The position numbers were made by a program, and so were the translations under genes. Shown piece by piece: positions 26,660 to 37,131 of a DNA stretch of 64,000 nucleotides (positions are counted from its first letter, which is position 1; every line of letters starts with the position of its first letter). The notes beneath the pieces were generated by a model that saw only the letters and a program-made list of their open reading frames with translations, had not been told where the DNA came from and searched no databases. Origin of the DNA: Gallionellales bacterium GWA2_60_18 (GTDB lineage: Bacteria; Pseudomonadota; Gammaproteobacteria; Burkholderiales; Gallionellaceae). The DNA is taken from positions 175,960 through 239,959 of the forward strand of contig MGWS01000033.1 in assembly GCA_001801105.1 (NCBI GenBank). The letters are read 5' to 3'.

Positions 26660-27466
26660 ATGAACGATCAACAACTGCTGCGCTACAGCCGCCATATCCT
26701 GCTCGACGAGATCGGCGTCGAGGGACAGCAACGCCTGCTCGACGCCAGCGTACTCATCATCGGCCTCGGCGGGCTGGGCTCGCCGTCCGCGCTGTATCTG
26801 GCTGCCAGCGGGGTGGGTCGGCTGACGCTGTGCGACCATGACACGGTGGATTTCAGCAACCTGCAACGCCAGATCATCCACCGCACCACCTCGGTCGGGC
26901 AGCCCAAGGTAGTATCCGCACGAACCGCGCTGCATGACATCAATCCCGAGATCGAGTGCATCGCTCTGCCGATCCGCGCCGATGCGGCAAAACTGCGCGA
27001 GCTGGTCGCGCAGGCCGATGCGGTGCTGGATTGCAGCGACAATTTCGCCACCCGTTACGCCGTCAACCGCGCCTGCCTGGCCGAACGCAAACCGCTGGTG
27101 TCGGGTGCGGCGATCCAGTTCGAGGGACAGGTGTCGGTGTTCGATTTCCGCCGCGACGATGCGCCCTGCTACAACTGCCTGTTCCCGGAAGACAGCTTGG
27201 CCGCCGAGCTGCGCTGCGCTACCACCGGCGTGTTCGCGCCGCTGGTCGGCATCGTCGGCTCCTTGCAGGCGGCTGAGACGCTCAAATTACTAATGGGCAT
27301 CGAACGGGGATTGAGCGGCAAGCTGCTCTCCATCAATGCGCTGGACATGAACATCATGCGCAGCGCGTTGAGCCGCGATCCGGCCTGCAACGCCTGCGGC
27401 GTAACTGCGGCGGAAACGCCTGCCGCAATGCCGGCATGTTGCGCAGATGGAAGTTGCCGTGGTTAA
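26660..27466 (+). CDS. moeB: Molybdopterin-synthase adenylyltransferase MoeB (HesA/ThiF family)
   Basis: A 268-residue E1-like enzyme that adenylylates the C-terminal glycine of MoaD. The start is MNDQQLLRYSRHILLDEIG; the nucleotide loop GLGGLGSPSALYLAASGVG is at about 35-53; the catalytic residues fall in DNFATRYAVN; two CxxC pairs (CYNC, CNAC) bind zinc. A cysteine-rich tail (CCADGSC) follows and is unusual. ThiF is the main alternative, but proximity to the moa genes favours MoeB. It is transcribed away from the Psr-like operon. Confidence 0.9.
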   Translation: MNDQQLLRYSRHILLDEIGVEGQQRLLDASVLIIGLGGLGSPSALYLAASGVGRLTLCDHDTVDFSNLQRQIIHRTTSVGQPKVVSARTALHDINPEIECIALPIRADAAKLRELVAQADAVLDCSDNFATRYAVNRACLAERKPLVSGAAIQFEGQVSVFDFRRDDAPCYNCLFPEDSLAAELRCATTGVFAPLVGIVGSLQAAETLKLLMGIERGLSGKLLSINALDMNIMRSALSRDPACNACGVTAAETPAAMPACCADGSCRG

Positions 27467-28388
27467 TCCGGGTGATCCGCTGAAAGCCAACCGTTTGCGT
27501 AGGAGCGGCGCCAGCCGCAATGCCCTTCGGGCTAATCTGTTGCGCCTGCTGCTGCCGCTGCTGCTGTCGTTTGCGCTGCCGCTGCACGCGGCGGAACAGC
27601 CTGCCACAACGCCGATCCGCATCGGCCTGACGCCGGTATTCCTCGATTACCAGGCGAACTTCGTCAACGAATGGCGCCAGCATCTCGAGCGGCAACTGGG
27701 GCAGCCGGTGAGCTTCGTCCAGCGCGGCAGCTACCGCGAGATCGTCAACCTGCTGCGCGAGCAAAAACTCGATTTCGCCTGGCTGTGCGGCTATCCCTAC
27801 GTGCGCAACAAGGACGAGTTGCGGCTGGTGGCCGTGCCGCTCTACCAGAACGAGCCGCTCTACCAGTCCTACCTGATCGTGCCCGCCACCGACAAGCAGA
27901 CCCGCTCGCTGGCCGACCTGCGCTGGAAGAACTTCGCCTTTTCCGATCCCGATTCCAATTCCGGCCATCTCTACACCGAATACCTGCTGATCAGGCAGGG
28001 CGAATCGCCCGGCTCGTTCTTCGGCAAGACTTTCTTCACCTGGAGCCACCGCAAGGTGGTCGAGGCGGTAGCGAGCGGCCTGGCGCAGGGCGGCGCGGTT
28101 GACGGCTATGTGTGGGACACACTGGCGCTGTCGCACCCGCAACTCACCGCACGCACCCGTATCGTGAACCGGTCGCCGAAATTCGGCCACCCGCCTTTCG
28201 TCGCGAGCCGCGCCGCCACGGAACAGCAGATCGCCGCCCTGCGCCAGGCGCTGTTCAGCATGGCACAGGACGAGGAGGGGAGCCGCCTGCTGCAAACGCT
28301 CAACCTGAACGGTTTTGTGCAGGGAGATGATCATCTTTTCGACGAAATCGAGGAAATGTCCCGGTTCGTTGAAAAACAGCGGCCATGA
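27447..28388 (+). CDS. PhnD-like periplasmic sensor protein (AioX/ArxX type)
   Basis: A 313-residue exported protein of the phosphate/phosphonate-binding PhnD family: IRIGLTPVFLDYQANF opens the mature domain, with DFAWLCGYPYVR, LYQSYLIVPA and FSDPDSNSGH later. Orphan PhnD-like proteins beside a histidine kinase act as ligand receptors in AioX and ArxX systems (arsenite) and in TtrS-type kinases. It overlaps the kinase start by 4 bp and the moeB end by 20 bp. ATG 27447 or GTG 27459 (after GGAAG) may be the start. Codons around 27499-27518 consist of a palindromic repeat lying between start and signal peptide. Confidence 0.85.
   Translation: MEVAVVNPGDPLKANRLRRSGASRNALRANLLRLLLPLLLSFALPLHAAEQPATTPIRIGLTPVFLDYQANFVNEWRQHLERQLGQPVSFVQRGSYREIVNLLREQKLDFAWLCGYPYVRNKDELRLVAVPLYQNEPLYQSYLIVPATDKQTRSLADLRWKNFAFSDPDSNSGHLYTEYLLIRQGESPGSFFGKTFFTWSHRKVVEAVASGLAQGGAVDGYVWDTLALSHPQLTARTRIVNRSPKFGHPPFVASRAATEQQIAALRQALFSMAQDEEGSRLLQTLNLNGFVQGDDHLFDEIEEMSRFVEKQRP
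27499..27518. repeat. Single REP-like unit inside the sensor gene leader
   Basis: GTAGGAGCGGCGCCAGCCGC carries the GTAG head and a GCGGC/GCCGC hairpin like the other copies in the window. It is read in frame as part of the pre-signal segment (RRSGASR). Confidence 0.65.
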
Positions 28389-29851
28389 TGCACTTCAAGA
28401 ATCTCAGCCTGCGCTACAAGATCCCGTTGCGCGTCGCGGTGCTGGCGATCGGCACCGCCGTCGTGCTGACCTCGACGCTGGTCTATCGTGGCATCGAGGA
28501 TCTGCGCGCCAACCTGATCGACAATGCCGACCGCATGGGGCGCGTCATCGCCAACACGCTGACCGAGCCGATGCTGCACGACGATGTATGGCGCTCGTTC
28601 GAGATCATCAATACCCCGTTCCGCAGCCCCGAGACCGGCAAGACCGGCCAGGAAGCCGGGCACATCCTGATCCTCAATGTCTCGAACACCATTTACGCCT
28701 CGACCCAGCCGGAGCGCTTCCCCATACTGAAAGACCCGGCGAGCATCGATCCGCGCTATGACGAGTTGTTGAAAGCGCTGCCGGATTTCCAGAGCTCAGG
28801 GACTGCCGTGGTGGAACCGCGCAAGTCCGACGACCTGTTCCTGCTGATCCCGATCCAGTCGGACGGGCTGCGCATCGGCACGCTGGTGATGAGCTATCCC
28901 AAATCCCCATTCATCGAGCGCTCCTACGGCCTGATCCGGGATGCCGCGCTGATCACCCTGCTGGTGCTCGCCGTATTGCTGCCGCTCGGCGTGTACTGGG
29001 GACACCGGATGGCCGAACCCCTGCTGCACCTCTCCGGCGCGATGCGCAACATGGCGCCGCAACTGCCGGATCTGGACAACCTCCGGATCGAGGAATCCAG
29101 CGATGAGATCGGGCAGCTCGGCAAGGCGTTCAAGCGCATGCTGGCCGAACTCAGGGAAAAGGAGCAGTTGCAGCAGCAGGTCATCGCTTCGGACCGGCTC
29201 GCCGCGATCGGGCGGCTGGCCGCCGGCATCGCCCACGAGATCAACAATCCGCTGGGCGGCATGCTCAACGCCATCAGCACCTTCAAGCGCCACGGCGCGC
29301 AGGATGCGTTCACGCTGAAGACCATGTCCATCCTGGAACGCGGCCTGATCCAGATCAAGGAGACGGTGGCCGCGCTGCTGGTGGAGGCCAAGGCGCGCAG
29401 CCGCCCGTTCGACCGCGACGACATCGAGGACATCCGCACGCTGATCCAGGCCGATGTGCAATCCAAGCGCGTCAACTTCTCCTGCGAATGCGACATCGGC
29501 GACGCCCAGCCCGTCCCCTCCACCCTGGCGCGCCAGGTCATCATCAACCTGCTGCTGAATGCGCTCCATGCGACCCAGCCGCACGGTCACGTCCATTTAC
29601 GCATCCACCGCGAAGACGGCAATCTGGTGATCGAGGTCTCCAACGACGGCTCCTACATCCCGCCGGAAAAGGTGGCGTTCCTGTTCGAGCCGTTCACTTC
29701 GCTCAAGGAGACCGGCAGCGGCACCGGCCTCGGCCTGTGGGTGATCTACCAGATCGTGCAGCAATTGGGCGGCCTGATCGCCGTGCAGAGCGACGAGCAT
29801 GAAACCCGCTTCACCGTCCAGCTGCCGTTGCAGGAAAACACAGGAGCATGA
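28385..29851 (+). CDS. Membrane sensor histidine kinase (AioS/ArxS type)
   Basis: A 488-residue kinase. Helix one (about 15-35) and helix two (about 185-205) enclose a 150-residue periplasmic domain that could contact the PhnD-like protein. HAMP and a short coiled coil lead to HisKA with His284 in GIAHEINNPLGG, then HATPase motifs (NLLLNALHA, GTGLGLWVIYQIV). It overlaps the sensor gene and is followed 7 bp later by the response regulator, so the three make a unit. Confidence 0.92.
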   Translation: MMHFKNLSLRYKIPLRVAVLAIGTAVVLTSTLVYRGIEDLRANLIDNADRMGRVIANTLTEPMLHDDVWRSFEIINTPFRSPETGKTGQEAGHILILNVSNTIYASTQPERFPILKDPASIDPRYDELLKALPDFQSSGTAVVEPRKSDDLFLLIPIQSDGLRIGTLVMSYPKSPFIERSYGLIRDAALITLLVLAVLLPLGVYWGHRMAEPLLHLSGAMRNMAPQLPDLDNLRIEESSDEIGQLGKAFKRMLAELREKEQLQQQVIASDRLAAIGRLAAGIAHEINNPLGGMLNAISTFKRHGAQDAFTLKTMSILERGLIQIKETVAALLVEAKARSRPFDRDDIEDIRTLIQADVQSKRVNFSCECDIGDAQPVPSTLARQVIINLLLNALHATQPHGHVHLRIHREDGNLVIEVSNDGSYIPPEKVAFLFEPFTSLKETGSGTGLGLWVIYQIVQQLGGLIAVQSDEHETRFTVQLPLQENTGA

Positions 29852-29858
29852 AGGAACC

Positions 29859-31225
<1,367 letters not shown>

Positions 31226-31229
<4 letters not shown>

Positions 31230-31294
31230 GAGCGCCGGAAGGCGCGATAACCCCGCCGGCCTGCTGCATTCTTCGCGGCTGCCGCCGCTCCTAC
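31226..31294. repeat. Paired inverted REP-like elements (BIME-like), copy upstream of RAYT remnant
   Basis: The left unit starts GTAGGAGCGCCGGAAGGCGC; the right unit, inverted, ends GCCGCCGCTCCTAC. Each folds into a hairpin. The first four bases contain the stop codon of the response regulator. A further 10 bases (AACTCCTTGA) after the right end recur after the copy at 31639-31699. Confidence 0.9.
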
Positions 31295-31300
31295 AACTCC

Positions 31301-31660
31301 TTGAACATTCTTGGCGGCTTCTGCCGAGGACGTCATTCAGAACCCGGTCTGATCTACCTGACCACCACCGTCACTCACCAGCGCCACCCTCTTTTTGCCG
31401 ATCTCGCTCTCGCCCGCCTGTCCATCCGAGAATTGCATCGCTGCGACGAACTGGGGCGCTGCAAAACTCTCGCCTTCGTTCTCATGCCAGATCACCTGCA
31501 TTGGCTGTTGCAACTGGAATCCGGTGATCTCTCCCGTCTCATAGGCGATTTCAAGGCCAGAGCATCCAAGGCTGTCAACCGCTACCGAAACACACCGGGC
31601 ATCCTTTGCTGGCAACGGGGTTTCTACGATCACGCCCTGCGCCGGAAGGCGCGAGATTTC
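31301..31660 (+). pseudogene. REP-associated tyrosine transposase (RAYT), 3' truncated
   Basis: From about 31331 the frame reads GRHSEPGLIYLTTTVTHQR, then the HUH motif in LMPDHLHWLLQL and a C-terminal part ending WQRGFYDHALRR. These match the Y1_Tnp/RAYT family, single-strand endonucleases that act on REP hairpins. Family members continue with a conserved helix (EEDLRxVARYIVxNPxRAGLV-like); here that is replaced at 31639 by a REP-like element and the reading frame then runs antisense into mshN. The only upstream start is TTG 31301. The gene is therefore broken and probably inactive. Confidence 0.8.
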
Positions 31661-31699
31661 CGCCGGGCTACCGTATTTCGCGGCTACCGCCGCTCCTAC
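31639..31699. repeat. Paired inverted REP-like elements, copy truncating the RAYT and ending mshN
   Basis: GCGCCGGAAGGCGCG at the left lacks the GTAG head and merges with the transposase codons; the right end is CCGCCGCTCCTAC. On the minus strand the terminal GTAG (31699-31696) includes the mshN stop codon. Confidence 0.85.
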
Positions 31700-32781
31700 A
31701 ACTCCTTGAGCTTTTGCTGCACGAACGCTTGTAATTCCGGCGTGAGCATTCCTGATTCGAGCGCGCGCCCGAACGCTTCCTTGGCTTCCGCACCGCGTTG
31801 CGCGGCCTGGAGCGAGATGCCGTAGCCCATCTGCCAGATGCCGTTGCCCGGCACCTGTTGCAGCGCGATCCGGTAATGGCCGATCGCTTCATCGTGGTGC
31901 CCCTGGCGTTGCAGCAACGCCCCCAAGAAAGCATGGTAATCGCCTTGCGAACCGGCCTGAGGCAAGGATTTTTCCAGTGTCGCGACCGCCTGGTCGAGCG
32001 CGCCGCGTTCCACTTGCAAGCGCGCCAGCAGCATGGCGAATCCCGTCTGTTCCGGCCTGGCCATCAGGCCATCGTGCAACACGCGCTCGGCATCCGCATT
32101 ACGCTTGCCTTCCAGCAACAAGGCCACCAGCGCCTGACGTGCCGCCTGATAGCCGGCATCCAGTTGCAACGCCGTCTCGTAACCGCTGATCGCATCGGCC
32201 ACACGCCCTTGCTGCATCAATGCCGCCGCCTTGCGGAATTCCATGTCCGCCAGTTGCGCGGGGCTGATCCGCTTCATCGGCAATTCGCCGACCTCTGTTT
32301 GGGCAGGGGCCGGCACACTCGCCGGAGCGAGCGGCATCGCCCTGCCCTGTTCTTTGGCGGGCTGCGTCGCCGCTGCCAGGCTCGGCATGATGCGATCCTT
32401 CGTACCTTTCATGTCCTTTGCATCCTTTACCTCGGACGGGACAACTGGCGGCGGCACCGCCAGTTCGACGCTGAGCCGCGAGACCGGAGAGGATAATTCG
32501 GGCGGAAGTGCTGCCGGGGCAAGTGCCGGTACGGGAACCGAGGGAACCGGGGCAACCGCTGCCGCCCGATGTGACACAACGCTTTGCGCCGGCGCGTCCG
32601 GGTTGTATGTCTGCGACCATTGCCGTACGGCGGCTCCGGTCGCCAGCGCCAGCGCCAGCGCCAGCAATGGCGCGGTGAGACTGCGCCTGCGGGGCGGCAC
32701 GGCGCGCACCATGGCCTGCTCCGGCACGGGTGGTGCGCCGCGCTGGTCGAGCTGATTGAGTACCTGGTTGATGACGCTCAC
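31696..32781 (-). CDS. mshN: MSHA pilus biogenesis protein MshN (TPR)
   Basis: A 361-residue bitopic membrane protein: short cytoplasmic segment SVINQVLNQLDQRGAPP, one membrane helix (about 35-52), a Pro/Ala-rich periplasmic linker and a C-terminal TPR region (GYETALQLDAGY, HYRIALQQVPGN). The start is GTG 32781, overlapping the mshM stop by 4 bp and giving the typical MshN N-terminus; the frame is open upstream but without support. MshN is thought to act with MshM and the secretin in the envelope machine. The TAG stop lies inside a REP-like element. Confidence 0.88.
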   Translation of the reverse strand: MSVINQVLNQLDQRGAPPVPEQAMVRAVPPRRRSLTAPLLALALALATGAAVRQWSQTYNPDAPAQSVVSHRAAAVAPVPSVPVPALAPAALPPELSSPVSRLSVELAVPPPVVPSEVKDAKDMKGTKDRIMPSLAAATQPAKEQGRAMPLAPASVPAPAQTEVGELPMKRISPAQLADMEFRKAAALMQQGRVADAISGYETALQLDAGYQAARQALVALLLEGKRNADAERVLHDGLMARPEQTGFAMLLARLQVERGALDQAVATLEKSLPQAGSQGDYHAFLGALLQRQGHHDEAIGHYRIALQQVPGNGIWQMGYGISLQAAQRGAEAKEAFGRALESGMLTPELQAFVQQKLKEL

Positions 32782-33734
32782 TGCTGCGTCATCCACACTG
32801 CCGCCGATGCGGCGACGGCAACCGCAGCCGCCAGCCACAGCATTGTCGACAGCCCGTCGCGGCGCGCTTCCGGCGTATCCGCGGCGGCATCGCTCACATG
32901 TTTCGCCAGCACCGTCTGCCGTCCTTCGCTGAAAGCCAGCATCAGCGCCTTGTGGGCGATGATGTTGACCAGTCTGGGCGTGCCGCCGCTGACGCGGTGC
33001 AATTTGCCGACCGCACCATTGCTGAACAGCGTTCCGCCGGCGAACCCGGCCACCGACAGCCGGTGACGCAAGTATTGCTCCAGCTCTTCCCTGCTCAGCC
33101 CCCGCAATTCATACTGGAAACTGATGCGCTGGCGCAGCTGGCGCACCGAATGATGGCGCAGCCGCTCGTCCAGTTCCGGCTGGCCGAACAGCACCACCTG
33201 CAACAGCTTGCGCTTCTCGGTCTCCAGGTTGGTCAACAGGCGCAGCACTTCCAGGCTCTCCAGCGGCATCGCCTGCGCCTCGTCCAGGCACACCAGCGCG
33301 CGCTGCCCGGTGTGCGCGCATTCCAGCAGGGCCTGCGTCAGGTTCTTCAGCAACTCGTGCTGGTCCGCTTCCGCTTCCAGCGGGACGCGGAACTCGGCCG
33401 CCAGCTCATGCAGCAGGCTCTTCGGTTCGAGGTAGGGGTTGGGGATGTAGGCGGTGACGAACAGCGGCGCGGCATGCGTATCCGCCGTCTGATCCTGCGT
33501 GCCGATCAGCGTGGTGGATTGCCGCCCCTGGTTCAGCGTGGCAAGGAACTTGCGGCACAGCAGGGTCTTGCCGTTGCCCACTTCGCCGGTGATCTTGATG
33601 AAACCCTCGCCGTTGCGCGCCGCCACCAGCAGGGTGTTGAGCGCCTCCTGATAGGTGGAGCAGGCGAAAAAGAAACTGGTGTCAGGTGTCAGGCTGAATG
33701 GCGCTTCCCGCAGGCCGAAGTGCTGCAGGTACAT
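32778..33734 (-). CDS. mshM: MSHA biogenesis ATPase MshM (ExeA-like)
   Basis: A 318-residue AAA ATPase starting MYLQHFGLREAPFSLTPDTS, the ExeA/MshM signature. Walker A GEVGNGKTLL near residue 50, Walker B ALVCLDEAQAM, and a C-terminal membrane helix near the end (MLWLAAAVAVAASAAVW). ExeA-type ATPases help assemble or place the secretin; it directly follows mshL with a 1-bp gap. Confidence 0.93.
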   Translation of the reverse strand: MYLQHFGLREAPFSLTPDTSFFFACSTYQEALNTLLVAARNGEGFIKITGEVGNGKTLLCRKFLATLNQGRQSTTLIGTQDQTADTHAAPLFVTAYIPNPYLEPKSLLHELAAEFRVPLEAEADQHELLKNLTQALLECAHTGQRALVCLDEAQAMPLESLEVLRLLTNLETEKRKLLQVVLFGQPELDERLRHHSVRQLRQRISFQYELRGLSREELEQYLRHRLSVAGFAGGTLFSNGAVGKLHRVSGGTPRLVNIIAHKALMLAFSEGRQTVLAKHVSDAAADTPEARRDGLSTMLWLAAAVAVAASAAVWMTQQ

Positions 33735-33735
33735 C

Positions 33736-35436
33736 TCACTGCCTGACGGTCGGGCTCGCCATGCTGCTGAAGCGGTCGCGGCTCTGTGTGATGTCGTCCG
33801 ACCAGTCCTTGTCGCTGTCCACCACGGTGGGCTTGAGCAGGATCACCAGTTCGCGCTTCTCGTTGCGCTTGTTGGTCTGGCCGAACACCGCCTTGGGCAG
33901 GCCGGGCAGCCCGGACTGGTCGTCGAAGGTCGCCTGGCGCATCAGCCCACCGATCGCCACGATCTGGCCGTCGCGGGCACGCACGATACTGTCGGTCTCG
34001 GAAACCGAGCTGGAGGCCAGCGGCAAGGTCAGCGTACCGCCCGAGCCGGTATCGACCGTCTTGGTCACGGTGGACACCAGGCTCACCGACGGATGGATGT
34101 GCAGAATGATCTCGTTGTTCTGGTCGATGCGCGGCGTCACGTCGAGCGCGATACCGGAGAAGAACGGCTGCAGTGTCACGCTCGGCGTGGAGGTGGTCGC
34201 GGTACCGGTCGTGGTGGTGGTCGAGACGTTGGTCACGAAGAATTCGTCCGTGCCGACCTTGAGCACTGCCTTCTGCCCGTTCAGGGTGGCGATGCGCGGG
34301 CTGGACAGCACATGCACATTGCCCTGCGACTCGAGGAAGTTCAGCAGCGCGGCGAAATTGCTGGTCTGGAAGGCAAGGCCAAAGAGAGAACCTGCCACTG
34401 CCGTAGCAGCACCCTTCGGCAAGAGAGTGCCATCCGTGGTCGGATTGAAGTTGCTTCCCGGGGTCGACGACAATGCACTGTTGGTCAATGCACTGGCGGT
34501 CGCGCCACCCGCGGACAGGGTACTGCCTGCGGCTCCCTGTCCGATGGAAATATGGCTGTTGGCACCGTTCCGGAACGCCCCCCAGTTCACCCCGGACTGA
34601 TACCCGTCATTCAACTGCACCTCGACGATCTTGGCTTCGAGGATCACCTGACGCTCAATGGAAAGCTGCGATGCCTTGAGATACGCCGTGACGTTCTTCA
34701 TCTCGTCAGACATGGCGCGCACCACGATCACGCCGGACATCGGGCTGATCACCACGCTACGGCCCTGCTCGCTACCCACGATGGCGTTCAGCGACTGGCC
34801 CAGCTCGGTCCAGAAATCGGCGCTGCTGGTCATCGTCACCTTGCTGCTATCCTGGGCCGTGCTGGTGCTGGCAGGAGTGGTCGTGCCGGCGGTCGAAGTA
34901 CCGCCCGTCGAGCTATCCGACACGGAACCGGAGGTCACGCGCAGCGACGAAGTCCCCGCCCGCCGCCCCGTCAGATAATTGACCTGGAAGATTCGCGTTT
35001 GCAGGGTCAGCGGCTGGATGTAAATGCGCGTGCCGTCCACTTTGTAGTCGTAGCCGTACATCTCGCGGATCGCTTCCAGCGCATCGAACACGGTCACATC
35101 CTTGAGGTTCAGCGAAATGGAACCGGCCACTTCCGGATGCAGCAGCATGCTGTAGCGCGTGCCGGACACGATGGCCATGAACACCTGCTGGGCGGCGGTA
35201 TTGTTCACCGCCAGGTCGAACTTCGTTTCCAGCGGCTTGTTCTCCACCCTGGGCATCTCTGCCGTCAACGGCGGCAGCAATGCGTTGCTCACCTCCCCGG
35301 GTTTGCTCGGTCGCGCACTTTCCTGCACGGCCTGATCCATTTCACGCTGGATGGCGTCTGCCGCCGGAGGGCGGCTGGCAGGCGCGGCACAACCCGCCAG
35401 CAACAGCATCGCACCCAGCCAACACAGACCCCTCAT
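33736..35436 (-). CDS. mshL: MSHA outer-membrane secretin MshL
   Basis: A 566-residue secretin. A lipoprotein leader (LLLAGCAAP, lipidated Cys at 16) is followed by an STN-like domain (about 95-150), an N-domain with a Ser/Thr-rich linker (about 165-200), and the secretin core ending in GLPGLPKAVFGQ and ELVILLKPTVV. It forms the outer-membrane gate for the pilus. Overlaps mshK by 4 bp. Confidence 0.95.
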   Translation of the reverse strand: MRGLCWLGAMLLLAGCAAPASRPPAADAIQREMDQAVQESARPSKPGEVSNALLPPLTAEMPRVENKPLETKFDLAVNNTAAQQVFMAIVSGTRYSMLLHPEVAGSISLNLKDVTVFDALEAIREMYGYDYKVDGTRIYIQPLTLQTRIFQVNYLTGRRAGTSSLRVTSGSVSDSSTGGTSTAGTTTPASTSTAQDSSKVTMTSSADFWTELGQSLNAIVGSEQGRSVVISPMSGVIVVRAMSDEMKNVTAYLKASQLSIERQVILEAKIVEVQLNDGYQSGVNWGAFRNGANSHISIGQGAAGSTLSAGGATASALTNSALSSTPGSNFNPTTDGTLLPKGAATAVAGSLFGLAFQTSNFAALLNFLESQGNVHVLSSPRIATLNGQKAVLKVGTDEFFVTNVSTTTTTGTATTSTPSVTLQPFFSGIALDVTPRIDQNNEIILHIHPSVSLVSTVTKTVDTGSGGTLTLPLASSSVSETDSIVRARDGQIVAIGGLMRQATFDDQSGLPGLPKAVFGQTNKRNEKRELVILLKPTVVDSDKDWSDDITQSRDRFSSMASPTVRQ

Positions 35437-35828
35437 CTCTTCTCCTTGCTTGCTGCCGGGACACTCTTCTGCCTATCCGGCTGCGCCTTGCCCGCAGGCG
35501 CTTTCCTGACGGCCATTTTCACTTCCGGAAACAGGGTCAACACTTGCCGCCCCTGCGGACCTTGCAACACTACACTGCCCTCGTCGACTTTAATCAACTT
35601 TGCATCGCCATGTTTACCCCTCAATTCAACGGTTTCACCGTCGATGATCGCTGCGCGGCGGGTCTTCGAGATGATGATGGACTGCAATCCCGCCGGCTGC
35701 GCTTCCGCAGCGCCGGGCGCGGCGAGCAGCGCGGGCGGACGGGTCGGGTCGGGCAAGTCTTCCGCACCGGCAGACGCCGCAAACAGGCTGGCTGCGGCGC
35801 AGATCAGGGCGACCGGAAAAGTTCTCAT
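35433..35828 (-). CDS. mshK: MSHA biogenesis protein MshK
   Basis: A 131-residue exported protein: signal peptide MRTFPVALICAAASLFAASA, the DPTRPP motif typical of MshK/PilP-like proteins at about 30, and a small beta domain (AIIDGETVELRGKHGD). I start at 35828 because that ATG overlaps the mshJ stop (ATGA); ATG 35840 is also in frame. Its fold resembles PilP, a link between inner-membrane complex and secretin. Confidence 0.85.
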   Translation of the reverse strand: MRTFPVALICAAASLFAASAGAEDLPDPTRPPALLAAPGAAEAQPAGLQSIIISKTRRAAIIDGETVELRGKHGDAKLIKVDEGSVVLQGPQGRQVLTLFPEVKMAVRKAPAGKAQPDRQKSVPAASKEKR

Positions 35829-36499
35829 ACGGTAAGCCATGTCTTGTCCATGCTCAGGGTGTAAAGAGTCAGCGTAAGCGTCGCGGAAGGATACTGCTCC
35901 ACGCTCATGACCGCCTCGCCCCAGAACATCTGCGCCTGCATGTTTTCCAGCGCGGTCAGGTATTGCAGCAGGTCGGGATAGCTGCCGCGCACGGTGATCT
36001 GCACGCCGTGCTTGAAAATCTGGCGCTGGCTGCCGCCCGCCTGCGCATTCGCGGCGGTCTTGTCCCTGGGTGGAATCAGCAGCCCCACCGGCAAGGTCTT
36101 CAGCGCGACCAGCTGCAGCCTGCCGTTCCTGTTCAGCACCTGCTCCAGCAGGCCGGCCATCTCGTCCGGCGGGATCAGCCGGTCGCGGCGGCTTTGCAGA
36201 TAGCCGTCCTGCTCCGCCTGTTGCGCGCGCAATTGCGCGATGCGCTGGCGCAGCGGCGAATGCTCGTCGTCGCGCATCGCTTGCAGCGTCGCCTGCACCT
36301 GGCCCTGCAATTCCTTGGCCTTTTCCTGCTGCTGTATCACCTGCGCCGCCAGCGTCTTCTGCTTTGCCAGCAGCGGGTCGAGCAGCAACGCATTGAGCAG
36401 CGCGACGACCACGAAGGCGACCGCCGCAAAGACCATCACGCGCTCGCGTAGCGACAGTTCGTCTATCCTGTTGCAGGCCAGCTCCCAGTAGCGCTTCAT
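35825..36499 (-). CDS. mshJ: MSHA biogenesis protein MshJ (PilO-like)
   Basis: A 224-residue bitopic protein with one membrane helix (about 21-42), a coiled-coil stretch rich in Gln/Leu (about 45-110) and a C-terminal ferredoxin-like domain as in PilO/GspM. It overlaps mshI2 by 4 bp and mshK by 4 bp. With the PilN-like and PilM-like partners it forms the alignment complex of the inner membrane. Confidence 0.88.
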   Translation of the reverse strand: MKRYWELACNRIDELSLRERVMVFAAVAFVVVALLNALLLDPLLAKQKTLAAQVIQQQEKAKELQGQVQATLQAMRDDEHSPLRQRIAQLRAQQAEQDGYLQSRRDRLIPPDEMAGLLEQVLNRNGRLQLVALKTLPVGLLIPPRDKTAANAQAGGSQRQIFKHGVQITVRGSYPDLLQYLTALENMQAQMFWGEAVMSVEQYPSATLTLTLYTLSMDKTWLTV

Positions 36500-37131
36500 T
36501 TTCCGGCCTCGCTCTCGGGGGAGGAATATATGGCGAACTCGACGTAGCGCGGCGCGGCCGCGCCCTTGTCCGCAGGGTCGACCTTGGCCTGCTGCATTTG
36601 CAGGGTCGAGAAACTCTTGCCCTGCATGACTTCTTCCCTACCCAGGCGCCGAATGTAGGCAGGCAGCAGCTCAGGCTGCATCACCCCACCGCTCAGGCTG
36701 ATCTGTGTCGCATCGCCGGTCACGCGGAAACCGGTCAGCCATAGCCCCGGCACCACCTGGCGCGCAAAAGCGCGCATGTACCCGGAATAGCCGGTGGTAT
36801 TGCCCACCGCGCCGGATTTCAGCGTCTCGACCAGTTCGGCCTGCTCGGTCAGCAGCAACTCCAGCCGCTGCACCTCCTCCTGCAGCGCGCGGTTGGCCTT
36901 CTGCGGGGAGAACTCGGCGGTATAGCGCGTCAGGCGCGCCTGCTCGGCGCTGTAGCGCTTGACGCTCTCCGCCGACTGCTTTTCGAGTTGCCCGACCTGA
37001 TAGCGCGCATAACCGTAGAACGCGAACGAACCGAGCACGATCAACCCCAGCGCCTGGAGCATGGCGAGCAGCGAGAAATACTTGCGCTGCTTCATGAAAA
37101 TCGGGTTGAACAGGTTGATCTGCTGGCTCAT
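36496..37131 (-). CDS. MSHA biogenesis protein, PilN-like (MshI2)
   Basis: A 211-residue bitopic protein starting SQQINLFNP, the peptide by which PilN binds PilM. One membrane helix (about 20-40) is followed by a coiled coil and a small periplasmic domain. Encoded between the PilM-like and PilO-like genes with 4-bp overlaps on each side. Confidence 0.87.
   Translation of the reverse strand: MSQQINLFNPIFMKQRKYFSLLAMLQALGLIVLGSFAFYGYARYQVGQLEKQSAESVKRYSAEQARLTRYTAEFSPQKANRALQEEVQRLELLLTEQAELVETLKSGAVGNTTGYSGYMRAFARQVVPGLWLTGFRVTGDATQISLSGGVMQPELLPAYIRRLGREEVMQGKSFSTLQMQQAKVDPADKGAAAPRYVEFAIYSSPESEAGK

Noticed and set aside
26310..26841. Short overlapping frames in the spacer between the Psr-like operon and moeB
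   Set aside because: AT-rich regulatory region with the sigma-54 promoter; frames lack start signals and run into moeB out of frame.
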